From the NCBI RefSeq assembly GCF_019599505.1, contig NZ_RKLT01000005.1:72509-136508 (forward strand): 64,000 nucleotides of DNA, given 5' to 3'. Positions 17,010 through 26,384 of the stretch are shown here, one piece after another. The notes beneath the pieces were generated by a model. It saw only the letters and a list, made by a program, of their open reading frames with translations, ran no database searches and was not told the origin of the DNA. The position numbers and the translations under genes are program-made. How positions within the stretch are numbered: position 1 is the stretch's first letter; each line of letters starts with the position of its first letter. Source of the stretch: Haloarcula nitratireducens. GTDB taxonomy: Archaea > Halobacteriota > Halobacteria > Halobacteriales > Haloarculaceae.

Positions 17010-17627
17010 TCAGAGCGCCCGGAACACGCGGATCGTATCCCGAGACGTGGGTTCGCGTATCAGCTGGGCGAAACCGCGCTCCGAGAAGATTCCCTTCCAG
17101 TTGCGGTGAAAGAGCGGGAAGTCGTCGTTCACGTAACTGACGTCCGTCTCGGTGCGGCCGCGCTGTGGGCTGTTGCCCTCGTTTTCGGCCGTTACGAGAA
17201 AGTCGGCCGTGATACGAGAAATCTCGTCGAAGACCCACGCGTCGTCGGGGTGAATGTGCTGGAGCGTCTCGACGGTGTAGACCACGTCGAACGCGTCGTC
17301 TTCGACGTCCCCGACGAAGTCCTCGACCGCGCCAGTGTGGAAAGTCCCCGTCTCTGCGAGGCGCGGGTAGTTCTCGGCCATCACGTCGAAGGAGTCCTCG
17401 TTGATGTCGATCCCGGTGAGATTCTCGTAGCCGTTTCGAAGCAAGTGCGCGAGATGCCGGCCGGAGCCACAGCCGATCTCGAGAATCGATACGTCGTCTG
17501 CGACGTAGTGGCCGAGCACGTCGGCGAGCGTCTCGCTCACCTCGTTCGGGCCGATCTCGGCGTAGTACGTGGGCGAGTACTTCCCGGAGCGCTCGGCCCA
17601 ATCTTCGCGAACGTCGTCGGGGTCCAT
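17010..17627 (-). CDS. Class I SAM-dependent methyltransferase
   Basis: The 205-residue protein has the class I Rossmann-fold motifs: motif I ILEIGCGSGRHLAHLL, motif II LTGIDINEDSF, and DAFDVVYTVETLQHIHPDD after it. The C-terminal part (FPLFHRNWKGIFSERGFAQLI) is less conserved. The substrate cannot be told. The ATG at 17627 (MDPDDVREDW) was chosen over a longer frame whose extra residues (GHFGAHLLLDSVGRR) do not resemble family N-termini. Confidence 0.8.
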   Translation of the reverse strand: MDPDDVREDWAERSGKYSPTYYAEIGPNEVSETLADVLGHYVADDVSILEIGCGSGRHLAHLLRNGYENLTGIDINEDSFDVMAENYPRLAETGTFHTGAVEDFVGDVEDDAFDVVYTVETLQHIHPDDAWVFDEISRITADFLVTAENEGNSPQRGRTETDVSYVNDDFPLFHRNWKGIFSERGFAQLIREPTSRDTIRVFRAL

Positions 17628-17717
17628 ACGTCGACCGACGGAATCGAGGAGTAAATGTGCCCCGAAGTGGCCGCGTCTCGGCGTGATGGACAACAGTGAG
17701 AGAACGGGTCCCGGCCG

Positions 17718-18725
17718 CTACAGTTCGTCGGTGCGCACGGCGGCGCGACGCTCCGAGATCAGGTCGAATTCGGGGGCAATATCGCCCAAGACCAGTAACG
17801 CGTAGTAGCGCAGATAGGTGACGACCGGGACCTGAACGAGGGCGGCGACGGTGAGGAGCGCGAGGACGAAGAGGACGCCGACCACCGCGAGGACGCCAAT
17901 GCCAAGCGGTGCGAAGAGAAAGAACAGTAGGAGGCCGAGGAGGCCGAGGAGGCCGAACGGAATCAGTAGCAGCAGCGCCGCCAACCCGGTAGCGATAGCG
18001 ACGAGGAGTCCGGTAACGATCGCGAGGACGAAGTTAGCGACGAGGTAGGCGAGGTACTGCCAGGGCTGGCCGGTCATCGTCGGCCAGAGTCGCCGCCAGC
18101 CGCCCAAGACGGTCCGGTCTTCGAGCACCATGACGGGGACGACGAACGTCGTCGTGACGGTATCGACGACGCCGACGACCAGCGCCAGCACGACGATGAC
18201 CGGCAGGAGCAGCAGGAACCCGACGAGCGAGAGCCCGCCGACTGGAGCCGCGCTCGGTCCGATATCGAAGAGTGCGGGGAGCACGAACAGCGCGAAGAGG
18301 ACGACGAAGCTCCCGAGGACGAGTCCGTTCACGAGGAGTCGAAAGCCGAACAGGCGAACGCCCTGTCGCCACCGCCGGTCCCAGTACGCGCGGATCGCGA
18401 CCGACTCGTGACGCAGCGACTCGACGAGCACGAACTCCATGATCGAACCGACCAGCATGAGCGCGAGTCCGACGAGCAGCGCGACCAGTACGACGGCGGC
18501 GACGAGGAGTACGACGTTCGTCCCGATCTCCGGAATCGGCGGTACGCCGCCCGGTCCCTGCTCCGCCGGGACGTTGTACTGCGAGAAGTTGAAGTTCGCG
18601 ACCGGACCGCCGACGAAGAAGACGATCACGGCGAGTTTTATCCACCGGGTTCGGTCGATGGGGAAGAGAAACGTCCGCGTCGCGTCGAGCGCGTCGTCGA
18701 TGTCTTCGAGCGCGTAGAGTGTCAT
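17718..18725 (-). CDS. Polytopic membrane protein (haloarchaeal conserved, DUF7544-like)
   Basis: The 335-residue protein begins MTLYALEDIDDALDATRTFLFP and contains about six to eight long hydrophobic helices rich in Leu, Val and Gly. The most striking is a LLLLIPFGLLGLLGLLLFFLF run near residue 250. It resembles a family of haloarchaeal integral membrane proteins of unknown role. No enzymatic motif is visible. It is transcribed alone, convergent with nothing, and ends 90 bases from the methyltransferase start. Confidence 0.7.
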   Translation of the reverse strand: MTLYALEDIDDALDATRTFLFPIDRTRWIKLAVIVFFVGGPVANFNFSQYNVPAEQGPGGVPPIPEIGTNVVLLVAAVVLVALLVGLALMLVGSIMEFVLVESLRHESVAIRAYWDRRWRQGVRLFGFRLLVNGLVLGSFVVLFALFVLPALFDIGPSAAPVGGLSLVGFLLLLPVIVVLALVVGVVDTVTTTFVVPVMVLEDRTVLGGWRRLWPTMTGQPWQYLAYLVANFVLAIVTGLLVAIATGLAALLLLIPFGLLGLLGLLLFFLFAPLGIGVLAVVGVLFVLALLTVAALVQVPVVTYLRYYALLVLGDIAPEFDLISERRAAVRTDEL

Positions 18726-18820
18726 ATCACTGAATCGTGCGCCTTCGCATATAAGTCTACACCGAGGGCGTAGCGGCTCTCAGACGATGATCACGGTGTT
18801 TCACCGAGCGAAGGTCGCGC

Positions 18821-19135
18821 CTAGAACGGTAGGAACGCCTGAAGCCGGTCGGCGAGAGTCGTCTCTGCCTCGTCGAGCCAGCGCATCTCGAACGTCTGGT
18901 CCCGCCCGGCGCTCAAGAACGGGCCGGTCTCTCCGCGCGTCTCGTATTCCTCGTAATAGGCTTCGACCGCGTACACGAGATTGGTCCGCGCCGCCTCCTC
19001 GAACGGCCCGACGCCGCGACAGTCCGTCTCGGGGTCGGTCGCGAGCCACTTCTCCTCCTCGTCCGACTCACCGGGCAGGAGGTCCCCCGGCCGCCGCGTC
19101 ACGTCGGCGCGTTCGAAGACCGCGCTCGGGTCCAT
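18821..19135 (-). CDS. Conserved haloarchaeal hypothetical protein
   Basis: The frame from ATG 19135 encodes 104 acidic residues (MDPSAVFERADVTRRPGD to DRLQAFLPF). It is soluble, with no Cys pairs or membrane helices, and I recognise no domain. A longer frame to 19231 exists but adds non-acidic, unlikely sequence. The composition is fully haloarchaeal, so this is a real gene of unknown role. Confidence 0.6.
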   Translation of the reverse strand: MDPSAVFERADVTRRPGDLLPGESDEEEKWLATDPETDCRGVGPFEEAARTNLVYAVEAYYEEYETRGETGPFLSAGRDQTFEMRWLDEAETTLADRLQAFLPF

Positions 19136-19266
19136 GTGACACGATATCGTCGCTCGGTAGTTAGCCCTGTCGACGCCCGCGCCGACCGACGCGCCGGGGC
19201 GACGAGCCGCATTGTGATAACCTGGTAACACCTATATCCGCGTCACCCGTAGTCTCTACGTGTACC

Positions 19267-19410
19267 ATGACGTGTGCTAACTGTGGTCAAGAAATCGCCG
19301 CTCGACGGTATCACGTCCATCTCTCTACGGGCGAGGCCATGGAGATCGCGCTCTGTGAGAGTTGCCGGCACAAGTTCGTCACGGCGGACTGGGTAACGGC
19401 CGTCGTGTAA
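19267..19410 (+). CDS. 47-residue zinc-ribbon mini-protein
   Basis: ATG 19267 to TAA 19410 encodes MTCANCGQEI...LCESCRHKF...WVTAVV. Two CxxC knuckles (CANC and CESC) about 30 residues apart form a treble-clef or zinc-ribbon candidate. A TATA-like box (cctatatcc, 19231-19239) lies about 32 bases upstream. Such tiny zinc proteins are abundant in haloarchaea and often regulatory; no partner is evident here. Confidence 0.75.
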   Translation: MTCANCGQEIAARRYHVHLSTGEAMEIALCESCRHKFVTADWVTAVV

Positions 19411-19550
19411 CCGAGAAGCGGACGTAGCGAACGCGAACCGCCGTCGAACCGGCCAGGTTTCGGTCACGGTACGAGAGACTCGCCGTGAGAAACGGAGAGC
19501 AAGACGGGGGTCCGCGACTCTGGTGAGCGAGAGCCGAGCCGGGTCGGTTA

Positions 19551-20219
19551 TCAGGCTCGCTGTGCGGTCTCCTCGAAGGGCTGAACGACGACGAAGCCGC
19601 TCGAGCCGTCGAACGACATCTGATACGTCTCGCCGGAGGACTGCCCGATGGCGTTCGCGAGACTGCGGTCGGTGTTGATGCTCGGCGAGAGGTCGCTGGA
19701 CCACGCGACGGTCGCGTCGGGGTCCGTCTTCACCGGCGGTTCGAGCACCAGCGGGTCGCCGTGGGTCGTGATGGCGACCATCCCCGGCCCGGAGAGGAAG
19801 ACGTTGGTCAGGCCGGCGGCCGACGCGCCGCTGAGCGAGCCGATGGTCCCGATCTTGTAGTCGACGCTGTCCTCGAAGGCGAGCACGTCGTTGCCGTTGA
19901 CCGTGATCGACTCGTCCTCGTCCAGCGAGAGGGGCTGGATCTTCTTCCCCTGGTCTGCGACGTAGACGTTGCCCGTCCCCTCGACCTCCATGACGGGCGT
20001 GCCCTCGCTCGACATCTGTCCCTTGATGAAGCCGGTCAGGCCGCCCTCGGCGGAGGACTTCCCGGTGAAGGAGAGGTCTCCCTCGTAGGCGATCATCGAC
20101 CCGGCCTTCGTCAGTACCGTGCCGTCCACGTCGATGTCCAGTAGCTTCTTGTTCTCCAGTTCGAACGTGTCTTGACTCTCCGCGGGCGCGTTTTCGTTGA
20201 TGAAGTTCTCGAGTTCCAT
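19551..20219 (-). CDS. AIM24/TIGR00266 family protein
   Basis: The 222-residue protein is an AIM24-family beta-structure protein. The typical segments are LDIDVDGTVLTKAGSMIAYEGDLSF, GTGNVYVADQGKKIQPLSL, ESITVNGNDVLAFEDSVDY and the C-terminal SSDLSPSINTDRSL...QMSFDGSSGFVVVQPFEE. The family is widespread in prokaryotes and mitochondria, and its molecular function is unsettled. The start at 20219 (MELENFINE) was preferred because the upstream extension is not conserved-looking. It stands alone. Confidence 0.85.
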   Translation of the reverse strand: MELENFINENAPAESQDTFELENKKLLDIDVDGTVLTKAGSMIAYEGDLSFTGKSSAEGGLTGFIKGQMSSEGTPVMEVEGTGNVYVADQGKKIQPLSLDEDESITVNGNDVLAFEDSVDYKIGTIGSLSGASAAGLTNVFLSGPGMVAITTHGDPLVLEPPVKTDPDATVAWSSDLSPSINTDRSLANAIGQSSGETYQMSFDGSSGFVVVQPFEETAQRA

Positions 20220-20430
20220 GTGGCAATTCAGGGCTGTAGGCAACCCGGACGGCGCTTCGGAGAGCGGGGTCAAAAACCTTCAGGCGAAAAACGGTCGGAC
20301 AGCGGCGGTCGCGAGCCTCTCGAGACCGAAATGGGACGTGCAGCGAGCGGAAGCGTACTGACTGGACGCAACGCTACGCCGGGCTCCAGCGGCCCCCGCA
20401 GTAAAACCGCTCGAACGCGATAGGAGAGGT

Positions 20431-21255
20431 ATGGACACCCAGTCGATCGCTTCGCAAGCGAAAGCGGTCAAGGACGTCTTCAGCGAGAAGAACGTGACCT
20501 TCCTCGCCGGCAGTATCGCCTACAGCGCGTTCGTCTCGCTCGTGCCGCTGCTCATGTTCTTCTTCCTCGCGGTTTCGGTCTTCGGCGCGCCCGAACTGCA
20601 GCAGCGGATCGTCGAGGTCACCACCGACAGCGTCTCCCCGTCGGTCGGGGGCGTCATCGAGGTGATGATCGATCAACAGAGCGGCGCCGGAACCGGCTCG
20701 ACGATCACCGCGTCGATCATCGGGGTACTCACGCTCGTCTGGGGTGCGATCAAGGTGTTCCGCGGACTCGATACCGCGTTCTCGGAGATCTACGAGACGA
20801 CCGGCCGTGAGTCGTTCGTCGGCCAGATCAAGAAGAGTATCCTGATGCTGCTCACCCTCACGCTCGGCATCGTCGCGATGATCGGTGCGACGAGCGTCGT
20901 CGCCTTCTTCGCGTTCGTTCCGTTCATCGAGTTCGCAGTGCCGTTGATACTCGTTCTCGGTCTCTGTATCGCCTTCTTCCCGATGTACTACCTGTTCCCG
21001 GATATCGACGTCGAGCCGCGAGACGTCCTCCCGGGAACGGTCGTCGGAGCCGTCGGTTGGATGATCTTACAGGTGCTGTTTCAGGTGTACGTCTCCCTGA
21101 GCGGGAGCGACGGCAACCTCATCGCGAGCATTCTCTTACTCGTTACGTGGCTGTACTTCAGCGGCGTCGTCCTGCTACTCGGTGCCGTCGTCAACGCGAT
21201 CGATATCGATCGCGTTGACACCTCTAGGGAATCCGAATCGAGTAGTGTGAACTGA
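20431..21255 (+). CDS. YihY/BrkB-family membrane protein
   Basis: The 274-residue protein has six predicted membrane helices and the YihY signature. FLAGSIAYSAFVSLVPLLMFF occupies residues 24-44. IIGVLTLVWGAIKVFRGLDTAF is around 95. The central DVEPRDVLPGTVVGAVGWMILQ is the conserved cytoplasmic loop, and ILLLVTWLYFSGVVLLLGA is at the end. The family is sometimes called ribonuclease BN in older annotation, but it is a membrane protein, possibly a transporter. TAAAACCG about 27 bases before the ATG is a plausible TATA box. Confidence 0.88.
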   Translation: MDTQSIASQAKAVKDVFSEKNVTFLAGSIAYSAFVSLVPLLMFFFLAVSVFGAPELQQRIVEVTTDSVSPSVGGVIEVMIDQQSGAGTGSTITASIIGVLTLVWGAIKVFRGLDTAFSEIYETTGRESFVGQIKKSILMLLTLTLGIVAMIGATSVVAFFAFVPFIEFAVPLILVLGLCIAFFPMYYLFPDIDVEPRDVLPGTVVGAVGWMILQVLFQVYVSLSGSDGNLIASILLLVTWLYFSGVVLLLGAVVNAIDIDRVDTSRESESSSVN

Positions 21256-21506
21256 ACAGTACCCCGGACTCCGACGGGATCGACGAGAAATCCGTCGAGC
21301 CCACTTTTCGCGCTCGACGAGCCCAGTACCAACGTCGTGACCGCAGAACGTATCCGCGCGGCCACTCCGGCCGGCGAACCCGGTTGTTGAGATCTCTCGC
21401 TACCTCATCTGCGTCACTCTCGCGACGTTAGCGGCCCGAATAGGTCGATGGGCTGTTAATGCAGCCCGGTAGTTGATTTCGATAGCGGCCGCATCGAGGT
21501 CCACCG

Positions 21507-22643
21507 ATGGATCGAGCGATTCTGACGCAGGATTACGAGACGGCGACACCGGAGACGCGCGCCGGAAAGCTCAGATCGACGCTCGAGGAGTCGTCCACGG
21601 AGGCAGTCCTCGTCGTCGACGACGAGGTGGTCGGTGCAGTGCTGGCCCGGGACCTCCTTCGGTCCCGGTTGAGCGACGACGCGCAGGCGCAGGCCGTCAT
21701 GGGGACGGTTCCGCAACTCGACCCCGAGACGAGCGTCCGCGAGATCGCTCGGGTGCTCGTCGAGAACGACACCACGGTGGCACCGCTCGTCGACGAGGAG
21801 GGGCTCCACGGCGTCGTCACCCGCGACAGTCTGCTCGAAGACGTCGGTGCCGACCTCTCGACGCTCGACGTCGCCGACGTCTACACGGCGGACCCGGTGA
21901 CCGTCGAGCGGAAGGCGAAGATGGGCGAAGTCGTCAACGAGCTCCGCGAGAACGGCATCTCGCGGCTGCCGGTCGTCGACGACGAGGACGGACTCGTCGG
22001 CGTGGCGACGACTGACGACCTCGTGGAGTTCGTCGTTCGCGGCACCGACACGGCGGATCGCGGCGACCGCGGCGGCGGCGAGAAGCCGCACCTGACCGAC
22101 CTCCCCGTCGAGAACGTGATGAGTCGCCCCGCGGAGACGACGACGCCCGACGAGAGCGTCCAGTCGGCCGTCGAGACGATGTTCGAGAAGAACTACGACG
22201 GTCTCGTCGTCGTCGAAGACGGCACGGACGACCCGGTCGGCGTCCTCACGAAGACCGACGTGCTCAGGGCGCTGACTTACACCGAGACGCCCGAACTCGA
22301 CCTGCAGGTGACGAACCCGGAGTACCTCCGCAGCACCGACCGAGCGGAGATCACCGAGCAGATCGAGGAGATAACCGAGAAGTACCAGGAACTGGACGTT
22401 ATCAACGCCCACGTCACGCTCCAGAAACACGACGAGAGCCACCGCGGGCAGTCTCTGATGCGCTGTCAGATCCGCCTGTTCACCGACAAGGACCAGTTGG
22501 CCGGCACCGGCGAGGGCTACGGCGCGGAAGACGCCTTCTCCATCGCGCTGGAGAAACTCGAACAGAACGTCCTCGAACTCAAGGGCAAGCGATCGGAGAC
22601 CGAAGAGCGCGAAGCGGTATTACGGAAGCTACACGACATCTAG
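21507..22643 (+). CDS. Four-CBS-domain protein with a C-terminal HPF/S30AE-like domain
   Basis: Residues 1-260 of this 378-residue protein hold four CBS motifs in tandem: EAVLVVDDEVVGAVLARDLL; TVAPLVDEEGLHGVVTRDSLL; ISRLPVVDDEDGLVGVATTDDL; and LVVVEDGTDDPVGVLTKTDVL. Residues about 275-365 (DVINAHVTLQKHDESHRG, SLMRCQIRLFTDKDQLAG, AEDAFSIALEKLEQNVLELK) have the strand-helix pattern of ribosome hibernation-promoting factors (S30AE/YfiA fold). The CBS pairs probably sense adenine nucleotides. A ribosome-related output is inferred from the fold. It is followed by the lipid-kinase gene 72 bases downstream. Confidence 0.8.
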   Translation: MDRAILTQDYETATPETRAGKLRSTLEESSTEAVLVVDDEVVGAVLARDLLRSRLSDDAQAQAVMGTVPQLDPETSVREIARVLVENDTTVAPLVDEEGLHGVVTRDSLLEDVGADLSTLDVADVYTADPVTVERKAKMGEVVNELRENGISRLPVVDDEDGLVGVATTDDLVEFVVRGTDTADRGDRGGGEKPHLTDLPVENVMSRPAETTTPDESVQSAVETMFEKNYDGLVVVEDGTDDPVGVLTKTDVLRALTYTETPELDLQVTNPEYLRSTDRAEITEQIEEITEKYQELDVINAHVTLQKHDESHRGQSLMRCQIRLFTDKDQLAGTGEGYGAEDAFSIALEKLEQNVLELKGKRSETEEREAVLRKLHDI

Positions 22644-22715
22644 TCGAGCCGATACACGCGAGCTGACCGACGAGAGAGAAGCGGGACCGACCGCTGAGAC
22701 AGACGAACCCCACCA

Positions 22716-23657
22716 ATGGCTACGACATCACCGACCGAGACGACCGGCGAGCGCGTCGTCGTCCTGAACCCCGTGAGCGGGGCCGGCGACCACCCCGAGA
22801 CGGTGCGCGAACACGCCGAAGACTACGGCTACGATGTCTTGGAGACCGAAGAAGAGGGCGACGCCATCGAGTTGACGCGAGACGCGATCGGCGACGGCGC
22901 GACGGAAATCGCCGCCGCTGGCGGCGACGGCACGCTGAACGGCGTCGTGAGGGGCGTCGTCGAGGCAGAGGCGCTGGACGACGTCACCGTTGGCGTCCTC
23001 CCGTGCGGCACCGGGAACGACTTCGCCGCAAACGTCGGCGTCACGGGCATCGAACAGGGGTTCGAGGTCCTCGAAGCGGGCGAGCGGAGACGGATCGACC
23101 TCGGGTTCGCGGACGGCGATCCGTTCGTCAACTCCTGTGTCGGCGGGCTGACGGCGGAGTCCAGCGCCGAGACGAGCCCGGCGCTGAAAGACCAGTTCGG
23201 GACGTTCGCCTACGTCGTCGAGACGCTCCGGGCGATCCCCTCCTTCGACGGGATTCGGCTCACGGCGAGGCTCTCCGACGCGGACGCCGACGCCCCGGTC
23301 TGGTCGGGAACCGCCATCGCCGTCCTCATCGGCAACGGTCGGCGGTTTCCCCCCAGCGGGAGCACGCAGGCGAACATGGAGGACGGCCGGTTCGACGTGA
23401 CGCTCGTCCACGGAACCGGGTCGGTAGACCTGATGGAGACGGCGGCCGTCGAACGGCTGCTGGGCCGCGAGAGCGACCAGACCTCCCGATACACTGTCTC
23501 CGGGCTCGAGATCGAAGTGCAGGAGGCCGACCCGGTGTCGTTCAGCCTCGACGGCGAGATAATCGAACGCCACGAACTATCCGTGCGAAACGAGCCGCGA
23601 GCGCTCACCTTCGCAGTCGGCGAGCGCTACGAACCGATACCCGGCGGCGAGGAGTGA
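22716..23657 (+). CDS. Diacylglycerol-kinase-family (YegS/DagK-like) lipid kinase
   Basis: The 313-residue protein has the DAGK catalytic signatures. VVVLNPVSGAGD is the nucleotide loop, IAAAGGDGTLNGVVRG the GGDGT motif (about 68-73), and VGVLPCGTGNDFAANVG follows. The C-terminal half carries IDLGFADGDPFVNSCVGG, GNGRRFPPSG and FSLDGEII. It should phosphorylate a lipid diol or sphingoid-type lipid at the inner membrane face; in archaea the substrate would be an isoprenoid lipid precursor and is not known. It is probably co-transcribed with the PHP gene 11 bases downstream. Confidence 0.85.
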   Translation: MATTSPTETTGERVVVLNPVSGAGDHPETVREHAEDYGYDVLETEEEGDAIELTRDAIGDGATEIAAAGGDGTLNGVVRGVVEAEALDDVTVGVLPCGTGNDFAANVGVTGIEQGFEVLEAGERRRIDLGFADGDPFVNSCVGGLTAESSAETSPALKDQFGTFAYVVETLRAIPSFDGIRLTARLSDADADAPVWSGTAIAVLIGNGRRFPPSGSTQANMEDGRFDVTLVHGTGSVDLMETAAVERLLGRESDQTSRYTVSGLEIEVQEADPVSFSLDGEIIERHELSVRNEPRALTFAVGERYEPIPGGEE

Positions 23658-23668
23658 CCAGAGCGATA

Positions 23669-24322
23669 ATGTACAAACTCGACCTACACGCGCACACGCG
23701 ATTCTTTCACTGGAACGAGGGCGAACCGACGCGCTTCGACCCGGTCGGGGCGTCGCTACTCGGCGGCGTCGCCCGGAGGCGGGACTTAGACGGCGTCGCC
23801 CTGACCAACCACGACTACTATCGGCCCTACGATCACGACTCGTCGCTGGCGACGATTCCCGGTATCGAAGTCTCGACCACGCGGGGCCACGTTCTCGTCG
23901 TCGGGCCGGACCCGCCGGCGGACACCGAACCGGAGGAACTGACGCCCGAGGCGGTGGTCGAGATGGCCCACGATCGGGGCTGTGCGGCGATTATGGCCCA
24001 TCCATACCGGAACAGCACCGTCAGCGAAGGCGATGCGGAGCTGGACGCGGTGGAGATAAACGGCAAACACCCACAGCGGCAGTCCAGAGTCAGGAAGCTG
24101 GCCGAGAGCCTCGACCTACCGCTGGTCGGCGGCAGCGACGCCCACTACCCCTTCGAGGTGGGACGGGCGCACACGATGGTCGACGCCGAGGAGCCGACGC
24201 CCGAAGCCGTCGTCGAGGCGATCCGCGACGGGCGCGTGGGGCCGCGCGTCGACGACCGTCTCTCGAATCGCGTGCTCCACGAGGTCTACCAGCGAGTACA
24301 CGAGCACAAGGGCCACGTATAG
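23669..24322 (+). CDS. PHP-domain metal-dependent phosphoesterase
   Basis: The 217-residue protein is a compact PHP domain. The metal-binding motifs are KLDLHAHTRFFHW at the start, LTNHDYYRPYDH, GIEVSTTRGHVLVVG, AIMAHPYRNS and the C-terminal GGSDAHYPFEVG. The family hydrolyses phosphoesters such as nucleoside 3',5'-bisphosphates or histidinol phosphate. The substrate here is unknown. The ATG at 23669 places the first metal motif at the N-terminus as expected; the long upstream frame is antisense-free noise over the kinase gene. Confidence 0.85.
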   Translation: MYKLDLHAHTRFFHWNEGEPTRFDPVGASLLGGVARRRDLDGVALTNHDYYRPYDHDSSLATIPGIEVSTTRGHVLVVGPDPPADTEPEELTPEAVVEMAHDRGCAAIMAHPYRNSTVSEGDAELDAVEINGKHPQRQSRVRKLAESLDLPLVGGSDAHYPFEVGRAHTMVDAEEPTPEAVVEAIRDGRVGPRVDDRLSNRVLHEVYQRVHEHKGHV

Positions 24323-24361
24323 CGGTGGAGCGGTGCCGAGAGTGGCCGAGACGCCAGTCAC

Positions 24362-25315
24362 CTAGAACGACGGGAGGACTTCTTCCTCGTAGAGCTCGAA
24401 CAGCGCGTCCTGGTCGTCGCCGACCTGGTGGACGTAGACGTGGTCGTAGCCCGCGTCGATCGCCTGCTGGATGCTGTCGATGTGCGGCTGGGCGTCCGGC
24501 CCGCAGAGCATCGAACTCTCGGCGATGTCTTCCTCTGAGACCATCTCGGTGGCCTGCTCGAAGTGGCTCGGCGTCGGGAGGATAGCGGTCATCTCGCCGG
24601 CGAGGCCGGAGTTGGGCCACTGCTCGTGGGCGGTGGAGACGGCCTCATCCTCGCTGTCGGCGACGCAGGCCGTGAGCTGGCAAAACCGCGGCCCCTCGCC
24701 GCCGTTCTCCTCCCACGTCTCGACGGTGTCCTGAGGCCCGACCGCCCAGAAGCCGTCGCCGACGTCGGCCGCCGCCTGCGCGGCGCGCGGGCCGTACGCC
24801 GAGACGCAGATGGGCGGCGTCTCCTCGGGGAGCGTGAACAGCTGCGCGTTCTCGACGGTGTAGTGCTCGCCGCGGTGGCTGACTTCTTCGCCGGTCCAGA
24901 GCGAGCGGATAACGTCGATGGCCTCCTCTAACATCTCCAGTCGGACCGCGTGTTCGGGCCAGTGGTCCCCGTAGATGTGCTCGTTCAGGCTCTCGCCGGT
25001 CCCGACCCCGGCGTAGAACTCGCGGCCCTCGAACATCGTCGCCGCCGTCGCGCTGGCCTGCGCGTAGAGGGCCGGGTGCATGCGCATGATGGGCGCGGAG
25101 ACGCCGATCCCGACGTCGACGTCGGTCGTCGCCTCGGCGACGCCGCCGAGAGTTGACCAGACGAACGGCGCGTCGCCCTGCTCGGCGACCCACGGGTGGT
25201 AGTGGTCGGAGATAGAGAGGAAGTCGAAGCCGACGTCCTCCGCTTTCCGGGCGTGGTCAACGAGGTCGTTCGGTCCGTGCTCTTCGCTCGATAGGGTGTA
25301 GCCGATCTCTGTCAT
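24362..25315 (-). CDS. F420-dependent LLM-class oxidoreductase (G6PD-like, TIGR03557 type)
   Basis: The 317-residue protein is a luciferase-like TIM-barrel enzyme. Signatures are IGYTLSSEEHGPNDLVDHA, FDFLSISDHYHPWVAEQGDAPF (about 32-53), VDVGIGVSAPIMRMHPA, the EFYAGVGTGESLNEHIYGDHWP segment, and the C-terminal YDHVYVHQVGDDQDALFELY. This pattern is that of F420-dependent glucose-6-phosphate dehydrogenase-like enzymes, whose true substrates in haloarchaea are mostly unknown. It converges with the PHP gene. The ATG at 25315 (MTEIGY) was chosen over a longer frame. Confidence 0.85.
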   Translation of the reverse strand: MTEIGYTLSSEEHGPNDLVDHARKAEDVGFDFLSISDHYHPWVAEQGDAPFVWSTLGGVAEATTDVDVGIGVSAPIMRMHPALYAQASATAATMFEGREFYAGVGTGESLNEHIYGDHWPEHAVRLEMLEEAIDVIRSLWTGEEVSHRGEHYTVENAQLFTLPEETPPICVSAYGPRAAQAAADVGDGFWAVGPQDTVETWEENGGEGPRFCQLTACVADSEDEAVSTAHEQWPNSGLAGEMTAILPTPSHFEQATEMVSEEDIAESSMLCGPDAQPHIDSIQQAIDAGYDHVYVHQVGDDQDALFELYEEEVLPSF

Positions 25316-25415
25316 AGCAGCGTCTACCGAGTGACGCATCGGCCGCCGTCGTGGGGAATCTACTCCTTGCGAGAGAAAGGGGGCGTCGGCGGGTTCTCGG
25401 GGCGCTCTCCGGAAC

Positions 25416-26195
25416 CTAGAGGTACGCCGGGTCCCAGTCGTCCGGCCGGTGGGTGTTGCCGCACTCGTTGCACTTCAGGCGGTCGAGGCCGTCGCCGGTC
25501 ACGTCGGTGCCGCCGCACTGCGAGCAGAAGTACCCCGCTCGGTGTTCGGACTCGGCGTCGTCGTAGACGGGGAAGAACGGCGACCGAGTCCCCGAGAGTT
25601 CCGAGTCGCTGTCGACCGACCGCTGCTGTCCGTCGAACGTGACCTCGTCCGGGACCTCGACCTCCGGGTCGCCGGCCTCCTCGTCCTCTTTTTCCTCCTG
25701 TATCCGCTCTTCTTCCTGTTGCGTGTACCGCTGCAGGGTGAACTCCACGGACCCGATCTCGATGGTTTCGGTGTCCGTCTGATAGAGGTCGAACCGCTGG
25801 AGGAACTGGTTCCCCTCCCGGGCGCTTTCGAGTAGTCGGGCCGTGAGTCGAGCCGAGTCGCCGTCGAGTTCGTCCTGTAAGCCCTCGACAAGCGAGTGAC
25901 CGATGCCGCGCCCGCGGGCCTCCGGATGGACGTGAAGCCAGCGAAGCTCCCCGGCGTCAGTGAGTTCGGCGAACCCGACCGGGGAGGTCTCTACCGCTTC
26001 GTCGTCGCCCCCTTCGGCGACGAGCAGGCGTTCCCCGTTCGTGTCTATCCGGTCCGAGAGCTCTTCCGGGCCGAAATCGGTCTCTATAATCGTCTCTATG
26101 TGCTGGGGACTCAGCGCGTACGAGGCGCGAAACGACCGCTCGGCGGTCTCTCGAATGCCCTCTCGATCGTCGACTGTCGCGGGACGAACGTTCAT
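25416..26195 (-). CDS. GNAT acetyltransferase with C-terminal zinc ribbon
   Basis: Residues 1-150 of this 259-residue protein are a GNAT domain: MNVRPATVDDREGIRE, GFAELTDAGELRWLHVHPEARGRGIGHSLV, with the acetyl-CoA loop RGRGIG. A charged linker with an EEERIQEEKEDEEAG coiled-coil-like stretch follows. The last 40 residues form a zinc ribbon (YFCSQCGGTDV and LKCNECGNTH). The substrate is unknown. The architecture suggests acetylation of a protein or nucleic-acid-bound target. The start at 26195 places the GNAT beta-1 strand at the N-terminus. Confidence 0.8.
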   Translation of the reverse strand: MNVRPATVDDREGIRETAERSFRASYALSPQHIETIIETDFGPEELSDRIDTNGERLLVAEGGDDEAVETSPVGFAELTDAGELRWLHVHPEARGRGIGHSLVEGLQDELDGDSARLTARLLESAREGNQFLQRFDLYQTDTETIEIGSVEFTLQRYTQQEEERIQEEKEDEEAGDPEVEVPDEVTFDGQQRSVDSDSELSGTRSPFFPVYDDAESEHRAGYFCSQCGGTDVTGDGLDRLKCNECGNTHRPDDWDPAYL

Positions 26196-26384
26196 GTATC
26201 CCTCTCTCTCCCCGACAGAGAAAGCGGTCACCCTTGCACACGAAGCCGCCGTCCGCACAGGTGTCCTCTCGAACGAGTAGTGGCCGGTCTACCGCCACTA
26301 TCGGGGCTCCGTGGAGTCAGAGAGGGCGCGCTTGCAGCTGCAGGGCCAGGGGCCTTCCGGCCCGCAGCCGAGCGTCTAACCACG

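Noticed and set aside
21473..22015. A second plus-strand frame within the CBS gene
   Set aside because: Arg/His-rich shadow of the CBS-domain frame.
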